Below, in pieces: positions 18,389-27,391 of a DNA stretch of 64,000 nt. Position 1 is the stretch's first letter. The number at the start of each line of letters is the position of its first letter. The DNA is from UBA721 sp002705165 (GTDB lineage: Bacteria; Planctomycetota; Planctomycetia; Pirellulales; Pirellulaceae): contig JBJLEF010000005.1 of assembly GCA_045565995.1 (NCBI GenBank), forward strand, positions 338,184-402,183, written 5' to 3'. The translations under genes and the position numbers were made by a program. Under the pieces are notes generated by a model. The model searched no databases and was not told the DNA's origin. It saw only the letters and a program-made list of their open reading frames with translations.

Positions 18389-19029
18389 TCTCCTTTTGGG
18401 TTGTTTACTGTTCCGGTCTTTTATATTGGCACCGGAGGCGGGCAGGCTCTAAGTGGTTAGAGTCCTGTGTCACTGGTGGGTCACCCTTGCAATAGCTCGG
18501 GCGGGCGGGACTGGAGTGTTAACCAAACCACTGTGTCGAGAACACTCGCAGACTTACAGAACCGCGACTCTGAAGAATATTCGATACCCCTCTTCGCTGT
18601 ATCGATTGCTCCTCTGCGGTATACTTTGTCGTTTCAACGCAACTGTAAAACCATCCATGAGAGTTACGTTACCTGTATCCACTGTTTTCAGCGGGTTTAG
18701 GCCGACCTTTGATAGTAACCCGTAGGCCTGACTTCAACAACAAAGGCCCCTAGCCACTAACAAGTACCATTGACTGTAGTTAAAGACCTGTAGATTGACA
18801 ACATGCACCCCCCCAACAATAACTACCTTATCAATGTGTTATTCCCACTATTTGCCGGTTCTATTGGCACTCGGAACGCACGCTGGAAGAGCTTGCGACC
18901 CAACCGGTGACCAGTTGCAGCCTGTGTTATGGAAGCGAGGAAAATTGACATTAACAAATTATTTCTCGCCCCTCGTTAAAAACTCTGCTACAAACTATAA
19001 AAAACATGTGCATATAGGGGGTTGGTGAG
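18389..19029. other. Long intergenic region; GC-rich hairpin-forming part, no protein gene seen
   Basis: The 830 bases between the DUF4912 gene and the ATP synthase operon hold no convincing protein gene; this entry covers the part before the operon promoter. Open frames near 18453-18725 and 18795-19028 lack SD sequences and protein-like composition. The section 18430-18530 is much richer in G and C than the surroundings and has small perfect hairpins: CTCTAA-gtgg-TTAGAG, GGTG-ggt-CACC and CGAG-aaca-CTCG. A non-coding RNA or a degraded gene are both possible. No tRNA cloverleaf can be drawn. Confidence 0.4.
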
Positions 19030-19056
19030 TTGACCGTACGCTATTTGCAGTATAAA
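19030..19056 (+). promoter_or_regulatory. Candidate promoter of the ATP synthase operon
   Basis: TTGACC (19030-19035) and TATAAA (19051-19056) are separated by 15 bases, a short but workable spacing for a housekeeping sigma factor. It lies about 160 bases before the first gene of the operon and just upstream of the folded leader at 19084-19164, which would then be part of the transcript. Confidence 0.4.
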
Positions 19057-19083
19057 TTAAGCGGCTTTAAGTGATGTTGAATT

Positions 19084-19164
19084 CGGTAAACCAGCGAAGC
19101 TGTAACATTTGTGTTCAGTATCCGGATACTGCTAATTAGTGAAACAGCTGGCAATGGTTAACCG
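19084..19164 (+). promoter_or_regulatory. Structured leader in front of the ATP synthase operon
   Basis: The segment folds back on itself. CGGTAAACCA (19084-19093) pairs with TGGTTAACCG (19155-19164) with one mismatch. After a small internal loop, AGCTGT (19098-19103) pairs exactly with ACAGCT (19144-19149). Inside lies a perfect 16-base palindrome, CAGTATCCGGATACTG (19116-19131). The gene start follows 55 bases later. It could be an RNA element that controls the operon or a DNA operator. It matches no riboswitch class that I recognise. Confidence 0.5.
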
Positions 19165-19218
19165 GTAAATCCTGATCCTGTATGATTAGGTAATTACACC
19201 TTCCATCAGGGATGGTCG

Positions 19219-19491
19219 ATGGTCGAATTACCTCACTTTGAAAAACCAGAATATCCGAAACGTCCTAAGCGATCGTCTTTGGCGGAAGCTTATGACTTGG
19301 TGTCGCGTGTTTTGACTTGTGTGATGGTGATGATCCTTCCAGGTATTGGGGGTGATTACCTCGACAGCCATTACGACACCTCTTATATGATGGTAACCGG
19401 CTGGATCATCGGGCCTCCTTTTGGCTTGTGGCAGCTTATTAAGCTTGCCAATTCAGTCGCGCAGGAAAACTCCGATGATGTAGGGAATTGA
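19219..19491 (+). CDS. AtpZ/AtpI-like small membrane protein
   Basis: A 90-residue protein with two membrane spans (residues about 28-48 and 56-76) separated by LDSHYDTS. It resembles the AtpZ/AtpI-type proteins encoded first in many ATP synthase operons, which help assemble the membrane sector or its c-ring and may carry Mg2+ or Ca2+. The N-terminus is Lys/Arg/Pro-rich and cytoplasmic. Its stop codon overlaps a possible TTG start of the next gene, which supports one operon. Confidence 0.75.
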   Translation: MVELPHFEKPEYPKRPKRSSLAEAYDLVSRVLTCVMVMILPGIGGDYLDSHYDTSYMMVTGWIIGPPFGLWQLIKLANSVAQENSDDVGN

Positions 19492-19505
19492 AGGAGCTCG
19501 GACCA

Positions 19506-19970
19506 TTGAGCGAAGACAAGTCCAACCAATCGACGGAGCCAGCGACAGTTGGTTTACCCCCTGTTGAGTTTCATTGGAAGCCATTGGTGGTAATTACCGT
19601 CGTGCTTGCGACAGCATTTACTGCATTGGCCTGGTACGGAAACCAAGCCTTTACTGACATCGAGATGAAAGCTGCGGCGATTGCAGTGACTCTTTGTTGG
19701 TTAGGTTCTGTTCTGGGCTTGATACCGCCTATGTTTCTTCGAGGTTCGGAGCAAGGCATAAACGGTGTTTTGGCAGGAATGTTATTCCGGATGTTTATTC
19801 CGATAGGTGGAACATTTTTGATCCATCAGCGGAGTGAGCAGTTGCGAGATGCGAACATACTGTATTTCACGTTAGGATTTTTTCTCCTGGCATTAATCGT
19901 GGACACAATACTGGCTGTGCAAATGGTAAAGGCACAACTCAGTAACCAGAATACAAAGACAGACATCTAA
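19506..19970 (+). CDS. atpI: ATP synthase subunit I-like protein
   Basis: About 154 residues with four membrane spans (LVVITVVLATAFTALAWYG, IAVTLCWLGSVLGLIPPMF, AGMLFRMFIPIGGTFLI, ILYFTLGFFLLALIVDTIL), matching the layout of ATP synthase subunit I proteins. The TTG at 19506 is preferred because AAGGAG (19491-19496) sits at a normal distance. A TTG at 19488 would overlap the previous gene and has no SD. The stop codon is immediately followed by the ATG of atpB. Its role is inferred from position and topology. Confidence 0.7.
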   Translation: MSEDKSNQSTEPATVGLPPVEFHWKPLVVITVVLATAFTALAWYGNQAFTDIEMKAAAIAVTLCWLGSVLGLIPPMFLRGSEQGINGVLAGMLFRMFIPIGGTFLIHQRSEQLRDANILYFTLGFFLLALIVDTILAVQMVKAQLSNQNTKTDI

Positions 19971-21281
19971 ATGGCCAACCCAGTACTCCATATTAAAGAT
20001 GCATACTTCTTCGAGGTTCCCAAGTTTGCGTTCCAACGCAACTTCACAAAGCCCTCTGAATTTCCATCCATTTGGCTAAAACTCGATCCCACCGTTCAGC
20101 ACAGTGAAGCCGAAGCTCTGGCTGCAAAGTTTCCAATCGACGGCATGTCTACGGAAGAGTCTGTGACCGCATGGCACGACTGGACACCGAATCATCACCA
20201 TGCACCCTATGATGTCTTCTACTACGAAACTAATAAAGAAGCAGCGGAGGCCGAGGCTGCTGAGACCGGTAATGAATTAGGTGAAATTAACTCAATTCCG
20301 CTGACGGTTCAAAAGAACGTTCAAAAAGAGATTCTTAACGACACGGAATGGCTTGACAATGAAGTCGCTGGGGTCTGGGAGGAGCAAGGGTTACTTGAAC
20401 GGTACAATCATCACCTGAGCGGTAAGATTATTATTCCTCAACCTTTCGGTGGTGAGCTTCGAAATCTGCACGAAGCCGAATCGGGCTTTTGCCTGTCCAA
20501 ATTCATGATTGTTGAATTATTCGTCGTATGTTTTCTGGCATTCGTCTTAAACCGTTACAGCAGAGCCATCGCCAACGGAAAGCCCGCCAAAGGTAAACTT
20601 GCAAACCTTCTGGAAACCTTCCTGCTCTTCGTACGCGACGAAATCGCCCGCCCTTCGATCGGCAGCGATTCCGATTTCCATCATGGGCACGACGATCATG
20701 ATGATCACGGACAGGATGGACATCATGAAGACGGGCCAGAAACTTACCATCTCGCTGATAAAGTTACTCCCGTTTTATGGAGTCTCTTTTTCTTCATCGT
20801 AACCTGCAACCTACTCGGATTAATCCCCTTCGTAGGATCCCCCACGGGGGTATTCGGTGTCACGCTTGGTCTGGCTGGCATCACCTTTTTGACAACACTG
20901 ATTTCGGGATCGATGATGCACGGACCCGTTGGGTTCTGGTTAAATCAGATTCCCAGCATGGATCTTAGTTTTGCAATTGCGATCGTGATTAAGCCCATGA
21001 TTTGGGTCATCGAAGTCGCCGGACTCATGATAAAGCATGCTGTTTTAGCTATTCGTTTGTTAGCCAACATGGTAGCTGGACACATGGTTTTACTTTCCAT
21101 TATCGGAATGGCCATGACAGCGGCGGTTGGTGGTGGAGCGATGGCCTACGGCGTGACTCCTGTAGCCGTTATAGGAGCGACCTGTATCGGAATGCTGGAA
21201 TTGTTTGTGGCGTTTTTACAGGCTTACGTCTTCACATTACTGAGTGCACTGTTTATTGGTGCATCGATGCATCACCACTAA
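19971..21281 (+). CDS. atpB: F-type ATP synthase subunit a, with long N-terminal extension and His/Asp-rich loop
   Basis: Subunit a forms the two proton half-channels beside the c-ring. The essential arginine is present in IRLLANMVAGH (Arg362), and the C-terminal ELFVAFLQAYVFTLLSALFIG is the family end signature (given in part: AFLQAYVFTLLSALF). At 436 residues it is much longer than the usual 250-290. About 175 residues of soluble, acidic sequence precede the first span (177-196), and a His/Asp-rich insert (237-260, nine His) sits between spans 1 and 2, a loop that faces the cytoplasm in known structures. The gene starts directly at the upstream stop. Identification is certain, the additions are unusual. 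Confidence 0.96.
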   Translation: MANPVLHIKDAYFFEVPKFAFQRNFTKPSEFPSIWLKLDPTVQHSEAEALAAKFPIDGMSTEESVTAWHDWTPNHHHAPYDVFYYETNKEAAEAEAAETGNELGEINSIPLTVQKNVQKEILNDTEWLDNEVAGVWEEQGLLERYNHHLSGKIIIPQPFGGELRNLHEAESGFCLSKFMIVELFVVCFLAFVLNRYSRAIANGKPAKGKLANLLETFLLFVRDEIARPSIGSDSDFHHGHDDHDDHGQDGHHEDGPETYHLADKVTPVLWSLFFFIVTCNLLGLIPFVGSPTGVFGVTLGLAGITFLTTLISGSMMHGPVGFWLNQIPSMDLSFAIAIVIKPMIWVIEVAGLMIKHAVLAIRLLANMVAGHMVLLSIIGMAMTAAVGGGAMAYGVTPVAVIGATCIGMLELFVAFLQAYVFTLLSALFIGASMHHH

Positions 21282-21355
21282 ACCATTACAAAACACTTAA
21301 CAAATCAATTCGTAAATCAAACGAGAACACGATTCACGAAACTCGAGGTAACAAC
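21282..21355 (+). other. atpB-atpF junction lacking the expected atpE
   Basis: The gap between atpB and atpF is only 74 bases, too short for the 70-100 codon atpE that the canonical order atpB-atpE-atpF requires. No frame here encodes the Gly-rich double hairpin of subunit c. The gap contains only the ribosome-binding site of atpF (CGAGGT, 21344-21349). Confidence 0.9.
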
Positions 21356-22120
21356 GTGATCAAGATTATGCAAGAAAATTGGATTCGCTGGAGTTTTGCT
21401 CTGCTGCTTGTGTTTGGCACGGCGTCTCTGCCAGCTATGGCTGACGAAGGGGAAGCAAAAGCCGAGGCAACCACCAAAGCCCCCGCTGATAGCGATGAAA
21501 GCCACAAAGAAGGACATGACGATCACGACGGCCACGATCACGACGATCACGACGGCCACGATCACGACGGCCACGACGATCACCATGACGCCACAGATCT
21601 GTCACACGCCAATGCCAGTAAAGAGTTGGAAGCCCCAGGCTCCATTGCCGCGGACATGGCAATTTATACGCTTGTTGTCTTTATTTTGATGGTCGTCATC
21701 CTAAGAGTGGCTGCCTGGAATCCAATCAAGAAAGCACTTGATGACCGTGAGCAGGGAATCATTGACCATATCGCTGACGCGCGACGAAGTGCTGAAAAAG
21801 CGGAACGCCTGCTCGAAGAATACGAAGTAAAAATCGCAGCCGCCGCTCAGGAAGCCAACGAAATAGTCGCTGAAGGCCGTCGTGATGCCGAAGCCACAAA
21901 AGATCGAATTGTAGAGGAAGCTCGGGAAGCAGCAACCGCAGAACGAGATCGTGCTTTGAACGATATTGAAATTGCCAAAAACGCTGCCTTGCAGGATGTG
22001 GCTGAAAAATCGGCGGACATCGCAGTTGCACTGGCCGGAAAAATTGTCAACAAAGAATTAAATGCCTCCGATCATCAGGCACTGATTAAGGAAACGCTGG
22101 ACAACATCCAGGAAGGTTAA
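21356..22120 (+). CDS. atpF: F-type ATP synthase subunit b with signal peptide and His/Asp-rich segment
   Basis: Subunit b is the peripheral stalk that links F1 to subunit a. The start is GTG at 21356, with CGAGGT 6 bases upstream; an ATG at 21368 is an alternative. The 254-residue product has a signal-peptide-like start (residues 5-29, ending PAMA), then a segment at residues 50-84 with twelve His among many Asp, one membrane span (about 103-120) and WNPIKKALDDRE. A long charged helical stalk (rich in Ala, Glu, Arg) follows. Standard b proteins have only a short N-terminus outside the membrane, so the signal peptide and His/Asp region are unusual; the predicted orientation still fits subunit b. 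Confidence 0.92.
   Translation: MIKIMQENWIRWSFALLLVFGTASLPAMADEGEAKAEATTKAPADSDESHKEGHDDHDGHDHDDHDGHDHDGHDDHHDATDLSHANASKELEAPGSIAADMAIYTLVVFILMVVILRVAAWNPIKKALDDREQGIIDHIADARRSAEKAERLLEEYEVKIAAAAQEANEIVAEGRRDAEATKDRIVEEAREAATAERDRALNDIEIAKNAALQDVAEKSADIAVALAGKIVNKELNASDHQALIKETLDNIQEG
21514..21592 (+). repeat. Short tandem repeat coding the His/Asp-rich segment of subunit b
   Basis: The DNA repeats units built from CACGACGGCCACGAT and shorter GATCACGAC variants, about 80 bases in all, in frame with atpF. It encodes alternating His, Asp and Gly. Length may vary between strains by slippage; every gain or loss of 9 or 15 bases would keep the frame. Confidence 0.8.
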
Positions 22121-22123
22121 ACG

Positions 22124-22756
22124 ATGGCTGAACCGGAAGCACCACAACACAAAACAACGCTGGATACCGGCAAGCAGCAGGTTGGGGAAGTCTATGCAAC
22201 TTCACTGCTCAAGGCTGCTGAGCAAGCCGGAGAAACAACCGCGGTGTTAGCAGAATTCGAAAGTCTGGTGGAGGACGTCCTCAACGTCAATCCCCGGATT
22301 GAGTCAATTCTGGGATCGCCGCGTATTGCTCATAACGAAAAAGTAAGCATCATCAACAAGGCCTTTCAGGGGAAAGTCACAAAAACGTTTCTTAACTTCC
22401 TGAAAGTTGCTTCAAAGCACGGGCGTCTAGACTGCCTCCGGGTAACCTATGCTAGTTTTCGAGAACAACTGTTCGCGCAGCAGGGGCAACTCGAAGTTCA
22501 GGTAACCACGGCCAAGGAACTGGATCAGGCAACTCGGGATTCGATGAAAGCTGCATTGAGTTCAGCATTCGACGCTACTGTCGAACTCGTTCTCAATGTT
22601 GATCCCAAGTTGATTGGTGGTAGCTTGATCCGGGTCGGTGACACTGTTTATGACGGCAGCGTCGCCAATCGACTCGAACGCGTACGCGAGTTGGCCAAAG
22701 ATAACACCATTCGAGAAATTCGCATAGCTACGGAACGCTTTTCAGCGGATAGCTAA
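22124..22756 (+). CDS. atpH: F-type ATP synthase subunit delta
   Basis: Delta joins the peripheral stalk to the top of F1. The 210-residue protein has the family pattern: YATSLLKAAEQAG near residue 25, NPRIESILGSPRI, then FLNFLKVASKHGRLD, and the C-terminal VDPKLIGGSLIRVGDTVYDGS (shown in part: LIGGSLIRVGDTVYDGS). It begins 3 bases after the atpF stop, with GGAAGGT as ribosome-binding site inside the end of atpF. The N-terminus carries about 15 extra residues (EAPQHKTTLDTGKQ) compared with typical delta. Confidence 0.93.
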   Translation: MAEPEAPQHKTTLDTGKQQVGEVYATSLLKAAEQAGETTAVLAEFESLVEDVLNVNPRIESILGSPRIAHNEKVSIINKAFQGKVTKTFLNFLKVASKHGRLDCLRVTYASFREQLFAQQGQLEVQVTTAKELDQATRDSMKAALSSAFDATVELVLNVDPKLIGGSLIRVGDTVYDGSVANRLERVRELAKDNTIREIRIATERFSADS

Positions 22757-22791
22757 TCACAACACCGAACACAATCATTTTTAGTAAACGT

Positions 22792-22803
22792 AAGGAAAAC
22801 CTT
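22792..22803 (+). promoter_or_regulatory. Hairpin covering the atpA ribosome-binding site
   Basis: AAGG-AAAA-CCTT, a 4-bp stem with an A4 loop, encloses the ribosome-binding AAGG. It ends two bases before the atpA ATG at 22806. The same design occurs at atpG. Confidence 0.4.
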
Positions 22804-22805
22804 CC

Positions 22806-24425
<1,620 letters not shown>

Positions 24426-24474
24426 TCACTCTTCAGTCGTTGATTTAAGGTTTTACTTAAACCAATAACGTAAC

Positions 24475-24486
24475 AGGAAAAATCCT
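24475..24486 (+). promoter_or_regulatory. Hairpin covering the atpG ribosome-binding site
   Basis: AGGA-AAAA-TCCT forms a 4-bp stem with an A4 loop that contains the AGGA ribosome-binding sequence. The ATG of atpG (24487) follows immediately. Confidence 0.4.
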
Positions 24487-25371
24487 ATGGCAAACGCCAG
24501 GGCATTAGACAAACGACGAAAATCTGTTCGCAATATTCGAAAGATCACGCGAACGATGGAGCTAATTGCGACAGCTCGATTCAAGAAAGCAATGGATCGA
24601 GCGACCGCGGCAACATCGTATACGAAGCGGATCACCGAAGTTGTGGCCAGCCTTGCCAAAAGCGGAGCGGAGGTTCAGCACCCACTGCTGGAAGAACGCT
24701 CTGCCATGGACAATGCGGCCCTGATCGTACTCACCTCAAACCGAGGGCTTTGCGGAGGTTACAACGGCAACATCATCCGCGAAACGATGCGCCAGTTCGA
24801 CAGTCTGTCTGAATCATATGAAAACGTCAAATTGATTGTTTCAGGTAAGCGAGGAATCACGAACCTAGAATTCCGGAATTATTCTGCGGATGAAACTTAC
24901 ACTCAATTTGAAGACGAACCACTTTTTGAAGATGTCAAGCCAATTGCAGATCAATTGCTCGATGAATTTATCGCCGGGCGACTCGATCGCCTGGATGTGG
25001 TTTATACCAAGTTCATTTCCAGTTCAAAACAAGCTGCTATAGTGGAAACATTGTTACCGCTTGGCAGCGTCGGTGCGGCAGACGAGGAAGAGGACGGAGG
25101 AGGCATAGATGCTGACTTTGAGTTCTTTCCGTCCGCTGAAAGTATTCTGGAAGAAGTAGTTCCGATGAGTTTCCGCATCAATCTCTTTAAATGCTTCCTC
25201 GACGCTGCTGTTAGTGAACAGATTGCTCGAATGGTTGCCATGAAGAGTGCAACGGAGAATGCCGACGATATGATTCGAAATCTATCGATGACCTACAACC
25301 GTGCTCGTCAGTCACAAATTACTGGCGAAATCATGGAAATCATCGGTGGTGTGGAAGCATTAAAAAGCTAA
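24487..25371 (+). CDS. atpG: F-type ATP synthase subunit gamma
   Basis: Gamma is the rotating central shaft of F1. The 294-residue protein has both signature ends: RRKSVRNIRKITRTMELIAT at the start (in part SVRNIRKITRTMELIATARF) and SEQIARMVAMKSATENADDMI with NRARQSQITGEIMEIIGG near the end (in part NRARQSQITGEIMEIIGG). SNRGLCGGYN is also conserved. A segment near residue 200 is rich in Glu and Asp (ADEEEDGGG), a modest insertion. The ribosome-binding site is enclosed by a small hairpin. Confidence 0.96.
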   Translation: MANARALDKRRKSVRNIRKITRTMELIATARFKKAMDRATAATSYTKRITEVVASLAKSGAEVQHPLLEERSAMDNAALIVLTSNRGLCGGYNGNIIRETMRQFDSLSESYENVKLIVSGKRGITNLEFRNYSADETYTQFEDEPLFEDVKPIADQLLDEFIAGRLDRLDVVYTKFISSSKQAAIVETLLPLGSVGAADEEEDGGGIDADFEFFPSAESILEEVVPMSFRINLFKCFLDAAVSEQIARMVAMKSATENADDMIRNLSMTYNRARQSQITGEIMEIIGGVEALKS

Positions 25372-25435
25372 CCACTAATACAGTTACCAACCAAACACAA
25401 CATATATAGTTTTTTAACAAACAAAGAGTTTTAAC

Positions 25436-26875
25436 ATGGCTTCAGATACAGCAACACAGAAAGTTGGACGTATTACTCAGGTAATCGGCTCAACATTTGA
25501 TGCTCAGTTCGATGATGACAAACTTCCTGATATCTACAATGCAGTAGAAATCGATCTAGGCGAAAACGGCATCCTTACCGGAGAAGTACAGAAACACCTT
25601 GGTGGTGGTCGAATACGCTGTGTGGCTCTCGGTAGTACGGACGGGATGGTTCGCGGACAGGACTGCAGTGACACAGGATCGCCGGTTACAGTTCCTGTTG
25701 GCGATGCGACACTAGGTCGGGTCTTTAACGTACTTGGAAAGCCTGTGGATGGTCGTGGTGAAGTGGAAGCTGAAGCCTACCGCCCAATTCACCAAGCTGC
25801 CCCTATCGTAACGGAACTTTCTACCAATACTGAACTGTTCGAAACCGGTATTAAAGTGATTGACCTGCTCACTCCATTTGTTCGTGGTGGTAAAGCTGGT
25901 CTATTCGGTGGTGCCGGTCTTGGCAAGACAGTGATCCTAACCGAATTGATTGCTCGTATCGCGAGTTCTCACGGTGGATATTCTGTGTTCGCTGGCGTTG
26001 GCGAACGAACGCGTGAAGGTACGGACCTGTGGTTGGAAATGCAGGAAGCGAAAATTGGCGATACTGGTCGAAGTGTTATCGAGCAGACCTGTATGGTATT
26101 CGGTCAGATGAATGAGCCACCAGGAGCCCGTCTTCGTGTTGCTCTTTCGGCCCTCACAATGGCAGAGCACTTCCGTGATACAACTGGTGCTGACACCCTG
26201 TTGTTCGTCGATAACATCTTCCGTTTCTCTCAAGCAGGTTCCGAAGTATCAGCTCTTCTCGGACGTATGCCTTCTGCCGTTGGTTACCAACCCACATTGG
26301 CTACCGAAATGGGTGCCTTGCAGGAACGTATTGCTTCCACAAAGCAAGGGGCGATTACCTCGGTTCAGGCAGTTTACGTGCCTGCTGACGACCCAACGGA
26401 CCCTGCTCCTGCAACTGCCTTCGGTAATCTGGATGCCTTCCTTTATCTGGAACGTAACATCGCTTCGAAAGGTATTTACCCTGCTGTGGATCCTCTGGCT
26501 TCCTCCAGTCGTATTCTCGACCCACAGTATGTTGGTGACCGCCACTATCAGATCGCTCGTCAGGTTCAGACGATCCTTCAACGTTATCGTGAATTGCAGG
26601 ATATTATTGCGATTCTTGGTGTCGACGAATTGAGTGAAGATGACAAGATGATCGTGCATCGTGCTCGTCGTCTTGAACGCTTCCTGTCTCAACCATTCCT
26701 CGTGGCTGAGGTCTTCACAGGCAAGCCTGGTGAGATCACTCCACTGGAAGATACACTTCGAAGCTTCGAAGAAATTTGCAACGGAAAATGGGATCACTTA
26801 CCAGAAGGTGCATTCATGTACGTTGGCTCCGTCGACCAGGCAGAAGAACAAGCCAAGAAAATGGAAGAAAGTTAG
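25436..26875 (+). CDS. atpD: F-type ATP synthase subunit beta
   Basis: Beta carries the three catalytic nucleotide sites. The 479-residue protein has the P-loop GGAGLGKTV near residue 160, AGVGERTREG, LLFVDNIFRFSQAGSEVSALLGRMPSAVGYQPTL (in part DNIFRFSQAGSEVSALLGR), and the C-terminal switch motif as DELSEDD in place of DELSEED. No sequence feature of the catalytic subunit is missing. It follows atpG after 64 bases and precedes atpC by three. Confidence 0.98.
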   Translation: MASDTATQKVGRITQVIGSTFDAQFDDDKLPDIYNAVEIDLGENGILTGEVQKHLGGGRIRCVALGSTDGMVRGQDCSDTGSPVTVPVGDATLGRVFNVLGKPVDGRGEVEAEAYRPIHQAAPIVTELSTNTELFETGIKVIDLLTPFVRGGKAGLFGGAGLGKTVILTELIARIASSHGGYSVFAGVGERTREGTDLWLEMQEAKIGDTGRSVIEQTCMVFGQMNEPPGARLRVALSALTMAEHFRDTTGADTLLFVDNIFRFSQAGSEVSALLGRMPSAVGYQPTLATEMGALQERIASTKQGAITSVQAVYVPADDPTDPAPATAFGNLDAFLYLERNIASKGIYPAVDPLASSSRILDPQYVGDRHYQIARQVQTILQRYRELQDIIAILGVDELSEDDKMIVHRARRLERFLSQPFLVAEVFTGKPGEITPLEDTLRSFEEICNGKWDHLPEGAFMYVGSVDQAEEQAKKMEES

Positions 26876-26878
26876 TCC

Positions 26879-27271
26879 ATGTCAATTACCTGTATCGTTG
26901 TAACGCCTGCTGAAACAGCCGTTGAAACAGAAGCTTCATCCATTACCCTACCACTGTTTGATGGTGATAAGGGAGTAATGGCCGATCACGCTCCGATGAT
27001 CGGGCGTTTGGGCAACGGTGAATTGAGACTCGAAGGCACTGAAGGTGGTTCGCGTTTCTATATCGAAGGAGGCTTTGTCCAAGTTCTGGATAATACGGTG
27101 TCAATTTTGACAAACCGTGTTGTTGCAGTCGAAAATCTCGACTCAAGTGCGTTGGAGCAGGAACTCGGTGATGCACTGGCCATGCCCGGCAATAACGACG
27201 AAGAACTCGACCTTCGCGAACGAGCGTCAGACGCCGTGCGAGCCCAGTTAAGAGTTGCTCAGCGTAGTTAG
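26879..27271 (+). CDS. atpC: F-type ATP synthase subunit epsilon
   Basis: Epsilon binds gamma and restrains ATP hydrolysis. The 130-residue protein contains the N-terminal beta-sandwich (VVTPAETAVETEASSITLPL, DHAPMIGRLGNGELRL, YIEGGFVQVLDNTVSILT) and a C-terminal helical region of usual length. It begins 3 bases after atpD and ends the operon, with a terminator 37 bases downstream. Confidence 0.94.
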   Translation: MSITCIVVTPAETAVETEASSITLPLFDGDKGVMADHAPMIGRLGNGELRLEGTEGGSRFYIEGGFVQVLDNTVSILTNRVVAVENLDSSALEQELGDALAMPGNNDEELDLRERASDAVRAQLRVAQRS

Positions 27272-27307
27272 TTACAATATCAGCTGTCTGGTAAATTCGT
27301 ATAATAA

Positions 27308-27337
27308 CAGGGTGTAACTTCTACACCCTGTTTTTTT
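27308..27337 (+). terminator. Rho-independent terminator of the ATP synthase operon
   Basis: CAGGGTGTA and TACACCCTG form a perfect 9-bp stem with a 5-base loop (ACTTC), followed directly by seven T residues (27331-27337). Confidence 0.93.
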
Positions 27338-27391
27338 ATGCTTTTCAAATTCGCCCTTGTTACTTAGCTAGCCGTTCGCCGGTTTACCCTC

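Noticed and set aside
18453..19028. Possible small protein genes in the long gene-free region
   Set aside because: No ribosome-binding sites, no protein-like composition, several overlapping frames of equal quality, no known family.
21514..21592. Short tandem repeats that could suggest a CRISPR or minisatellite
   Set aside because: The units are contiguous, without spacers, and lie in frame within atpF, where they code for His, Asp and Gly.
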